From Halobacteriales archaeon QS_5_70_15 (lineage in GTDB: Archaea > Halobacteriota > Halobacteria > Halobacteriales > Haloarculaceae): DNA of 5,239 bases. Shown in pieces: positions 1 to 4,795 of this stretch. The stretch covers positions 1 through 5,239 of the forward strand of contig PXRQ01000109.1 in the NCBI GenBank assembly GCA_003022005.1, read 5' to 3'. The notes under the pieces are model-generated. The model had not been told where the DNA came from. It was given only the letters and a program-made list of their open reading frames with translations, and did not search any database. How positions within the stretch are numbered: position 1 is the first letter of the stretch; the number at the start of each line of letters is the position of its first letter. The translations under genes were made by a program, and so were the position numbers.

Positions 1-145
1 TACGCCCGTGCATCCCGCTCATGCTGTGTACGACGGGACCGTCCCCGGGCCGGATCCCGGCTGCCGGCCGACCGCCCGCCCCCGCGGTGCGACCGCCCGC
101 TCGCGTCGGCGAGCCGATCGACAGCGGGGCTGCCGTTCCCGATGA
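1..145 (+). other. Possible 3' tail of an upstream gene, overlapping the first permease
   Basis: The frame starting at base 2 is open from the window edge to a TGA at 143-145, which overlaps the permease ATG (142-144) as ATGA, the usual spacing in a translationally coupled operon. Such permease pairs normally follow an ABC ATPase gene, and the fragment HAVYDGTVPGP faintly resembles the DGxV strand near the end of LolD/MacB-type ATPases. The last 25 or so codons encode an Arg-rich tail with poor haloarchaeal codon pattern, so the true end of the upstream protein may lie earlier, or the tail may be frameshifted. No promoter or strong Shine-Dalgarno sequence is visible before 142. The ATPase identity is inferred from context only. 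Confidence 0.25.
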
Positions 146-1284
146 GCGCCCGCACCAGGCGGTTCCTCGGTCTCGTCGGCCTCGGCGTCCATCGGACGGT
201 CGGGCGTGCGGTCCGCTCGCGGCAGGTCGCGTTCGCGGCCGTCGGCGTCGCGTTCGCGGTGGCGCTCGTGGTCACCGTCGGCGGGGTGTCGCTCGCGCTT
301 GCCTCGGGGCCGGTCGGGGCCGAGGGCGTCGACTACCGGATCGTCCCGGCGTCGAGCTCCGTCGAGTCGGTCGCCGTCCGTGTCGGCGGACCGAAACTGG
401 GCGGTGTCCACGGGACGGCCGCCGAACTCGCCGCCGACCCGCGCGTCGAGTACGTCACCCCCGTCGACTTCCAGGTCCTCCGGGTGTCGAACCCCGAGAC
501 GGGCGCCCGGACGGCCGTCCTCTTCGCCGGCGTGGTCCCCGAGGGGGGAGCGTCCGCGGTCGGGCTGTCGCTCTCCGCGCTCCGGCCGGGCGATCCCCGC
601 TACGCGAACGGGTCGTTCGACGGCGAGTGGACCGGCGAGGTCGTCGTCTCGGAGGCGACCGGGCAGCTCCTGAACGCGACCCCCGGGACGGCGCTCCGGG
701 TCGAGGCGGCGCCGGAGCGGTCGTTCACCGTCGTCGACCGCCGGGCGGGGGCCGGCGCTCCGGGCCTCGGATCGGTCCCGGTCGCGGTCGTCCACCTCGC
801 GGAGCTCCAGTCGGTCACCGGCGGGACGGTCGGGGACCAGGCCGACCAGATACTCGTCCGGACGGACGACCCCTCGGTCCGGGGGGACATCGAGCGGCTC
901 TACCCGCGGACGGAGGTGGTCGCGGCCGACGACGTGCCGGGGGAGCTCTCGCGGACGAGCCTCCCGCTCGCCGTCGCGGTGGTCGCGCTCGTGACCGCGC
1001 TGACCGTCGGGACGCTCCTCGTCGGGACGACGATGGGGCTCGCGACGCTCGACGACCGGCGCTCGATAGCGACGTTCGCCGCGGTCGGCCTCTCCGGGGG
1101 GTCGCGCGTGCTCCTCGTCCTCGTGGAAGTGCTCTCGGTCGCCGTGCTCGGCGGCCTGCTCGGCGTCGTGCTGGGCGCGGGGGGGATCGCCCTCGCTAAC
1201 GCCGCGGCGAGGCGGTACGTCGGGGTCCCCGTCGCGACCGTCGACCCCCGGCTCCTCGTCGCGGGGCTGGTCGTCTCGGGCTGA
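142..1284 (+). CDS. ABC transporter permease, MacB/FtsX family, C-terminus truncated by a frameshift
   Basis: 380-residue membrane subunit of an ABC transporter of the MacB/FtsX/LolCE type. These proteins do not form a classical channel; they pass ATPase motion to a large extracytoplasmic domain to export or extract a substrate. Visible order: short cytoplasmic N-terminus, TM1 about 29-55, extracytoplasmic domain about 56-272, TM2 about 273-300, the typical cytoplasmic loop LDDRRSIATFAAVGLSGGSR (303-322) that contacts the ATPase, TM3 about 322-352, and the beginning of TM4 at 369. The frame stops at 1282-1284 after LLVAGLVVSG, in mid-helix. The expected family ending (SRRTNVVEVLGS, then TGA) is present in another frame at 1284-1322, so the gene has an out-of-frame lesion near 1280. 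It shares GDPxYANGxxDG (150-161) with the next gene, its paralog. The ATG at 142 is chosen because TM1 follows at normal distance and it overlaps an upstream TGA; the RBS is weak. Substrate unknown. Whether the truncated product functions is doubtful. Confidence 0.88.
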   Translation: MSARTRRFLGLVGLGVHRTVGRAVRSRQVAFAAVGVAFAVALVVTVGGVSLALASGPVGAEGVDYRIVPASSSVESVAVRVGGPKLGGVHGTAAELAADPRVEYVTPVDFQVLRVSNPETGARTAVLFAGVVPEGGASAVGLSLSALRPGDPRYANGSFDGEWTGEVVVSEATGQLLNATPGTALRVEAAPERSFTVVDRRAGAGAPGLGSVPVAVVHLAELQSVTGGTVGDQADQILVRTDDPSVRGDIERLYPRTEVVAADDVPGELSRTSLPLAVAVVALVTALTVGTLLVGTTMGLATLDDRRSIATFAAVGLSGGSRVLLVLVEVLSVAVLGGLLGVVLGAGGIALANAAARRYVGVPVATVDPRLLVAGLVVSG

Positions 1285-1322
1285 GCCGCCGGACGAACGT
1301 CGTGGAGGTCCTCGGGTCGTGA
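1284..1322 (+). pseudogene. Out-of-frame C-terminal remnant of the first permease
   Basis: Read in the frame with codons starting at 1284, this stretch gives SRRTNVVEVLGS followed by TGA at 1320-1322. That matches the usual cytoplasmic end of MacB/FtsX permeases (a basic xSR(x)D/N-VVEVL type tail) and corresponds to the GRLDLLELLE end of the neighbouring paralog. The open frame of the first permease ends just before it, so these codons are cut off from their gene. By comparison with the paralog about 11 residues of the last helix are missing at the junction, suggesting a deletion of roughly 30-35 bases that is not a multiple of three. The TGA overlaps the GTG of the second permease. Confidence 0.72.
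1304..1309 (+). promoter_or_regulatory. Shine-Dalgarno site for the second permease
   Basis: GGAGGT lies 9 bases before the GTG at 1319 and is a perfect match to the anti-SD end of archaeal 16S rRNA. It sits inside the codons for the VVEVL tail of the first permease. It decides the choice of the GTG at 1319 as start, and together with the GTGA overlap (1319-1322) points to translational coupling in the intact ancestor. Confidence 0.7.
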
Positions 1323-2470
1323 GCCGCGCCGCCGGCCTCGTCGGCCTCGCGGTGACCCGACTCCGCCACGACCGGACCCGGACGGTCCTCGTCGTCGCCG
1401 GTATCGCCTTCGCCGCGTTCGCGGTGATGGTGCTCGCGAGCGTCGGTCTCGGGGTGGTCGAGACCGGACAGGGGAAGTTCGACCAGTCGGGCCGGGACCT
1501 CTGGATCACCGGGACGGCCGCGTCGCTCGATGCCGTCTCCGGCGGGGGCGCGGGCGGCATCACCGACGCCCACCGGCTCGGCGAGGACCTCGCGGCGCGG
1601 AACGACGTCGAGACGGCCGCCCCGCTCGCGTTCCGGATGGTGTACGTCTCGAACGACAGTCGGCGGTTCGAGACGGTCATCGGGGTCGGCACGCCGGCGG
1701 TCGACAGGGCGGTCCGCGTCTCCGAGGGCCGCGGGTTCACCGGCGATCCGCACTACGCGAACGGCACCTACGACGGGCCGATGACGCGGGAGGCCGTCAT
1801 CGACCCGCGGACGGCGTCGCTACTGGACGTCGGCGTGAACGACACCCTGCACGTGGGCGGAACCTCGCGGACCGCCGCGGAGAACGACTTCCGCGTCGTC
1901 GGCGTCTCCCCGACGTTCTCGAACTTCCTCGGGAGCCCGACCGTCGTCCTCCGCCTGAGCGAACTCCAGACGGTGACCGGAACGGCGGGGACCGAGATAG
2001 CGGCGCAGTACCCGGAGTACGAGGTCCGGACGAACCGCGAACAGCTCGAGTCCACGCTCCGGGAGCAGACGGTCCTGATCGCGAGCGGGACGGGGCTGGT
2101 GGTGTTCGCCGCCGTCTCGGGGATCGCCGTCACCGTGAACGTGCTCGTCTCGTACGTCTACCGGCGGCGGCGGGAACTGGCGGCGCTGAAGGCGGTGGGG
2201 CTGTCGACGCGGACGCTCGTCGGGCTCGTCCTCGTCCAGGCGCTGGTCCTCGGCGTCTGCGGGGGGGCGCTCGGGATCGTCCTGACGGTCCTCTCGATCC
2301 CGGTCCTGAACGCCATCGCGGCGGCGCTCGTCGGGTTCGAGGGCGTCGTCTCGCTCCGCCCGGACGTCCTTCTGCTCGGCCTCGCCCTCGCGGTCGTGAC
2401 GAGCGCGTTCGCGGGGACGGCCGCGAGCGCACGGGTCGGACGGCTCGACCTGCTCGAACTGCTGGAGTAA
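1319..2470 (+). CDS. ABC transporter permease, MacB/FtsX family (second of tandem pair)
   Basis: 383-residue permease, paralogous to the preceding one, expected to pair with it as a heterodimeric membrane unit driven by a LolD/MacB-type ATPase encoded outside the window. TM1 is about 22-46. An extracytoplasmic domain covers about 47-250. TM2 is about 252-280, followed by the basic cytoplasmic coupling loop YRRRRELAALKAVGLSTR (281-298). TM3 is about 300-335 and TM4 about 348-372, ending in a complete tail GRLDLLELLE. The shared motif is GDPHYANGTYDG (142-153). The GTG start is supported by GGAGGT 9 bases upstream and by a GTGA overlap with the lost stop of the first permease. Between LQTVTGTAG (214-223) and EIAAQYPEYEV (226-236) the protein is about 18 residues shorter than its paralog, which carries a DQADQILV strand there; I infer an in-frame deletion. 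The family call is firm; the substrate is unknown (candidates include lipids, peptides, or surface or lipoprotein extraction). Confidence 0.93.
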   Translation: MSRAAGLVGLAVTRLRHDRTRTVLVVAGIAFAAFAVMVLASVGLGVVETGQGKFDQSGRDLWITGTAASLDAVSGGGAGGITDAHRLGEDLAARNDVETAAPLAFRMVYVSNDSRRFETVIGVGTPAVDRAVRVSEGRGFTGDPHYANGTYDGPMTREAVIDPRTASLLDVGVNDTLHVGGTSRTAAENDFRVVGVSPTFSNFLGSPTVVLRLSELQTVTGTAGTEIAAQYPEYEVRTNREQLESTLREQTVLIASGTGLVVFAAVSGIAVTVNVLVSYVYRRRRELAALKAVGLSTRTLVGLVLVQALVLGVCGGALGIVLTVLSIPVLNAIAAALVGFEGVVSLRPDVLLLGLALAVVTSAFAGTAASARVGRLDLLELLE

Positions 2471-2488
2471 CCTGCCGGTACGACCGCA

Positions 2489-3383
2489 TCAGAGCCGAAG
2501 CACGTAGATCAGGGCGATACCGACCGCGAGGAGCAGCCCGAACAGCACCGAGGCGACGGACGTCGGCGGCCCGTCCGACGAGGTCGGCGAGCCGTCGGTC
2601 GGGTTCCTCGTGATCACCTCCTCGGGGGCCGTCGGCGACGCCGTGGGGGTCCCGGTCCCGGACGGCGTCGTGGCCTCGCTCCCGGTCCCGGCGGCCGCGT
2701 CGGTCGCGCTCTCGGCGGTCGGCGACTCGGGCGCCGTGACCGACAGCGTCTGGGCGTCGCTGAACCCGAGCAGCTCGTCGAACTCGCGGACGGTTGGCGT
2801 ACCCCTCCCCATCGGCGGTCATGTTCCGCCGCACCACGGCATCGCCGTTCGACCGGTCGACGACGAGGACCTCGACCCGCTCGGTCTCCGGGGCCGAGGC
2901 CGTCGCGGTCAGGTTCGCCGAGACGGTCACGTTCGTCCCCGCCTCGACGGCGTCCGGCGCCGCCGCGGAGACCCCGTACCCCTCTACCACCACTGGGAGC
3001 ACCGCCCTGACCTCCCCGCGGTCGTACAGCACCGCGACGTACGACCCCGGCCGGAGGTGGTTCGTCGGGAACGCCGTCGAGTCGTTGCCCCGCAGCGTCC
3101 GGTTCGAGATGTCGACGACCATCCCGTGCACGTTGCGGAGTTCGACCCCGTACTCGGCGTCGGCGGGCGCGGTCGCCCGGACCACGAAGGGATCGCCCTC
3201 GGTGACCCGGGCGACCTCGCGCACGGTGAGGAACTCGCCGGCGCCCATGACCGTCTGGCCGGGCACGTCGACGGCGCTCGGCGAGTCGAGCCCGTACGGG
3301 CCGGACGCGAGCGCGCCCGGGATCGTCGCGAGCGCGACGGTGGCCACACAGAACACGAGAACCGCGTGCAGGAGGCGTGACAT
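2489..3383 (-). pseudogene. Secreted surface protein with C-terminal membrane anchor, frameshifted
   Basis: Joining two frames gives a protein of about 297 residues. Signal peptide: MSRLLHAV plus a hydrophobic core, cleavage expected at ALA|SG (26/27). Next come two beta-rich modules (about 36-135 and 136-217), then a Thr/Ser/Pro-rich linker (218-275) and one C-terminal TM helix (about 275-294) with a short LRL end. N-glycosylation sequons lie at N94, N100, N151, N157 and N187. This is the build of a haloarchaeal cell-surface glycoprotein; no exact family is recognised, and there is no PGF-CTERM motif. The N-terminal frame is good to about DGEGYA (residue 196), then turns into Arg-rich nonsense running to 2130, antisense to the permease. 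The real continuation TVREFDELLGFSDAQ is one frame away. Dropping one base at 2794-2795 (TT on the + strand) restores it, but a larger out-of-frame deletion is equally possible. The ATG at 3383 is chosen because the signal peptide starts there; a weak GGGGTG lies 11 bases upstream. The gene converges on the permease gene with an 18-base gap, so it is not in the same operon. Confidence 0.78.
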
Positions 3384-3494
3384 AGATCGGTCAGCACCCC
3401 CCTCCGTCCCGGACCGCCCCCGCGGCGGTCGGTCGGCTTCCGGTCGTCGATTCCACACTCCGTTCCCCGCTGTGTCCCCTTGACGTGGCTCCGA

Positions 3495-3572
3495 TCATCG
3501 TTTCCCCCTCGGCCCTCCGGTCATCGTTTCCCCCTCGGCCCTCCGGCCGTCGGTTCCCCCTCGGCCGCTCGA
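3495..3572 (-). repeat. 26-bp tandem repeat, three units, in the leader of the surface-protein gene
   Basis: Units 3495-3520 and 3521-3546 are identical over 26 bases; 3547-3572 is a diverged third unit (19 of 26 match, with an unbroken 13-base core). The period is not a multiple of three, so it is not a coding repeat. Read on the - strand, each perfect unit carries GAGGGGGAAACGATGA, that is, an SD-like GAGG about 8 bases before an ATG whose last bases form an ATGA stop/start overlap. The repeats lie 110-190 bases upstream of the surface-protein ATG. They may simply be slippage products or may duplicate a translation-initiation or operator site. Confidence 0.85.
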
Positions 3573-3637
3573 CCCGACGTGAGTCGGCCGGGGTCGCCGC
3601 GGTCGCGTGGTTGGTTCCCGCACGAGCTGCCCCTCGT

Positions 3638-3652
3638 TCCGTTCGCAACGGA
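3638..3652. repeat. Small perfect hairpin
   Basis: TCCGTT (3638-3643) pairs perfectly with AACGGA (3647-3652) across a 3-base loop. No T-run follows on either strand, so it is a poor terminator candidate. The right arm overlaps one arm of a longer-range 10-bp inverted repeat. Confidence 0.4.
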
Positions 3653-3749
3653 GTGTCCGACCACACATAGCTCTGTTGGCCGTCCGCCGACGGAGCCCGA
3701 CGGCCCGACACGCACGTGATTCACACCTGTCACGTCCGCCCCGACGACC

Positions 3750-3790
3750 TTTTCAGTTTTAAACAAATTCCCTCAGATGTTGAATTTATT
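3750..3790. promoter_or_regulatory. AT-rich promoter-like island with TTTTAAAC TATA-box candidate
   Basis: In a region otherwise well above 65% GC, these 41 bases are roughly two-thirds A/T and include TTTTAAAC at 3757-3764, a fair archaeal TATA box in either orientation. Read on +, transcription would start near 3787, immediately before a series of hairpins. Read on -, the purine run GAGGGAA just upstream could act as a BRE, with a start near 3733 and a leader of about 350 bases to the surface-protein ATG. No gene start lies at leaderless distance on either strand. Orientation is undecided. Confidence 0.45.
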
Positions 3791-3844
3791 CGCGCCTATC
3801 ACGTCGGCGCGAGGGCGTCCCCGTTCGGGAGGCCGACGACGGCC
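3790..3844. repeat. Cluster of hairpins next to the AT-rich island
   Basis: Three successive inverted repeats: TCGCGCC (3790-3796) with GGCGCGA (3806-3812), a perfect 7-bp stem with a 9-base loop; TCCC (3818-3821) with GGGA (3827-3830); and GGCCG (3831-3835) with CGGCC (3840-3844) around an ACGA tetraloop. Short GC stems arise easily at this base composition. The 7-bp stem directly abutting the AT-rich island is the most noteworthy. Confidence 0.4.
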
Positions 3845-3901
3845 GGGGCGCGGGTTCCGGTTCCGGGGCCCCCGACGCGTGTCACGTCACCGCGCGCGGA
3901 T

Positions 3902-3969
3902 ACAGTACGGGGGTCGCCGTTCGGTCGGGGTGGCGACGCGGGGCGGCGGGCTTGGGCGGCTCGTACTGT
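3902..3969. repeat. Nested inverted repeats enclosing a G-rich core
   Basis: Outer arms ACAGTACG (3902-3909) and CGTACTGT (3962-3969) are perfect 8-bp complements. Inside them GTCGCC (3913-3918) pairs with GGCGAC (3932-3937). A third ACAGTA occurs at 4036-4041, at the 3' edge of the TRAM gene. It could be a structured RNA, a protein-binding site or chance. Confidence 0.4.
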
Positions 3970-4041
3970 CGGAGATAACTACCTGAACATCATCGCCACT
4001 CCGATAGAGCGATGTCGTTCATGCGCTTATGTGTGACAGTA

Positions 4042-4473
4042 TCAGGACGCTCGCGAGTCGGGCCGGACCACGCTCGCGAACGCGACGTTCCGCCGGACCT
4101 GTTCGATCTCGACGGTCGGGCTATCGCCGGGACGGACGTCCGGGACGATGACGACGTAGCCGCGCTCGACCTTGGCGATGCCGTCGCCCTGGTCGCCGAG
4201 CGTCTCGATGGTCACCTCGCGGATCTCCCCCTCCTCGACCGGCGGTTCGGGGCCCCCGTCCCGGTCCTCGCCGCGGTCACCGCCGGAGCGGGCCGGTCCG
4301 CGTTCGGTCGTCGATCCTTCCGCGCCGGAGAGGATCGCGACGCGGTAGGTCCCGCCGGGCCCGACGGCGCCGTGCTCGACCTCCCCCGCCGGGACCTCAA
4401 CGACGTGCGTCCCGTCGCGTTCGCGGATCGTCGCCGTGAACACCGAGCGGAGCGAGTCGGGTATCTTGACCAT
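4042..4473 (-). CDS. TRAM domain-containing RNA-binding protein
   Basis: Complete 143-residue protein. The N-terminal part (1-50, beginning MVKIPDSLRSVFTATI) is the conserved head seen in haloarchaeal TRAM proteins. Residues about 51-77 form a low-complexity, charged Gly/Arg/Asp linker. The TRAM domain (about 78-136) is a small beta-barrel with the hallmark stretch VTIETLGDQGDGIAKVERGY (87-106), then VVIVP and a last strand NVAFASVV. TRAM domains bind RNA; single-TRAM archaeal proteins are proposed RNA chaperones, and related domains occur in tRNA-modifying enzymes such as RumA/TrmA and MiaB families. The ATG at 4473 is chosen because the conserved N-terminus begins there and a TATA-like box lies at leaderless distance. 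It is probably monocistronic: 322 bases separate it from the upstream kinase gene and 658 from the surface-protein gene. The linker length is the variable part of the family. No defects seen. Confidence 0.93.
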   Translation of the reverse strand: MVKIPDSLRSVFTATIRERDGTHVVEVPAGEVEHGAVGPGGTYRVAILSGAEGSTTERGPARSGGDRGEDRDGGPEPPVEEGEIREVTIETLGDQGDGIAKVERGYVVIVPDVRPGDSPTVEIEQVRRNVAFASVVRPDSRAS

Positions 4474-4498
4474 GATGTGCGGTCCTCGGGTGTGGACG

Positions 4499-4506
4499 AC
4501 TTAGTT
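4499..4506 (-). promoter_or_regulatory. Likely TATA box of the TRAM gene (leaderless transcript)
   Basis: On the - strand AACTAAGT is centred about 29 bases before the ATG at 4473. That is the archaeal TATA-to-start distance, so transcription would begin at or within a few bases of the start codon, as is common in haloarchaea. No Shine-Dalgarno sequence is evident between them, which agrees with a leaderless mRNA. The upstream BRE position is not clearly purine-rich, so the box is only moderate. Confidence 0.45.
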
Positions 4507-4615
4507 CCGGGGGCTACGGCTTCGGCGCGCGCGGGCCCGAGAGGTGAGAACGTGCCGTCGGCGGCGCGCCCCGACCACCACGTGGGGCAGGAGGACGGGT
4601 GTGTGACTGTACCGG

Positions 4616-4643
4616 GACAGCACGGTTCGGGTGGGGTGCTGTC
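4616..4643. repeat. Perfect 8-bp stem-loop
   Basis: GACAGCAC (4616-4623) and GTGCTGTC (4636-4643) are exact complements separated by a 12-base loop. Neither strand shows a T-run after it, so an intrinsic terminator is not well supported. It lies about 155 bases past the kinase stop codon and about 110 bases upstream of the TRAM TATA-like box, where a regulatory-protein site would also be plausible. Confidence 0.5.
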
Positions 4644-4795
4644 GGGGGGGCCGGAGGGGGTGTCCGGACCGGTGGTCGGGCGGCGCGTCGTCGCACGCCC
4701 GGCCGGAGTGACCGGACGTCCCGGGGGCGGGGCGGGGGTGTCCCTCGGGCGGCATCCGTTCCTACCGGTTCGAGGGTAGTCAACCGAACGTACAC

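Larger units (their letters stand above)
3384..4041. other. 658-base intergenic region without a supported gene
   Basis: This separates the 5' end of the surface-protein gene from the 3' end of the TRAM gene; both lie on the - strand. Reading frames here are short, Arg/Gly/Ser-rich and basic, unlike haloarchaeal proteins, and none shows a recognisable domain. The region does hold a 26-bp tandem repeat (3495-3572), a 10-bp inverted repeat (3455-3464 with 3647-3656), a small TCCGTT/AACGGA hairpin (3638-3652), an AT-rich island (3750-3790) and a run of hairpins (3790-3969), each described separately. No clear archaeal T-run terminator was found next to either flanking gene. Confidence 0.65.
4474..4795. 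other. 322-base intergenic spacer, G-rich, no gene seen
   Basis: This lies between the kinase stop and the TRAM start. The + strand is strikingly G-rich from 4629 to 4749. It contains the TRAM promoter near 4500, a stem-loop at 4616-4643, G-tracts at 4629-4660 and 4723-4749, and a short CTACC/GGTAG hairpin (4752-4756 with 4765-4769) about 27 bases beyond the kinase stop that could help end its transcript. Frames on both strands encode Arg/Pro/Gly-rich nonsense. Confidence 0.6.

Noticed and set aside
21..1199. Long + strand frame overlapping the first permease
   Set aside because: Arg/Gly-rich product with no domain; it is the out-of-frame shadow of the permease.
19..1740. Open frame of 573 codons on the - strand antisense to both permeases
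   Set aside because: Its product is Arg/Asp/Pro-rich and low complexity, typical of the shadow of GC-rich coding DNA; the + strand has clear membrane helices and family motifs.
2471..2488. Bidirectional terminator between the convergent genes
   Set aside because: The 18-base gap contains no useful hairpin and no T-run.
3495..3572. CRISPR array
   Set aside because: Units are directly adjacent with no spacers, and only three copies exist.
3521..3766. 81-codon - strand frame starting at a TTG in the AT-rich island
   Set aside because: Weak start, no domain, and its end runs into the tandem repeat; kept only as context for the leader-frame observation.
3777..3986. 69-codon + strand frame starting MLNLFAPITS just after the TATA-like box
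   Set aside because: Product is highly basic Arg/Gly-rich, unlike haloarchaeal proteins; the box-to-ATG distance is somewhat short; no family recognised.
3716..4036. 106-codon + strand frame across the AT-rich island
   Set aside because: The first part looks slightly protein-like, but codon use shifts along its length, the start is a GTG without SD, and the rest is basic low-complexity sequence.
4752..4769. GGTTCGAG flanked by CTACC/GGTAG, resembling a tRNA T-arm
   Set aside because: The loop length is wrong and no acceptor, D or anticodon arms can be found around it.
4012..4779. 255-codon + strand frame over the TRAM gene and spacer
   Set aside because: Complementary shadow of the TRAM gene, whose product is a clear conserved protein.
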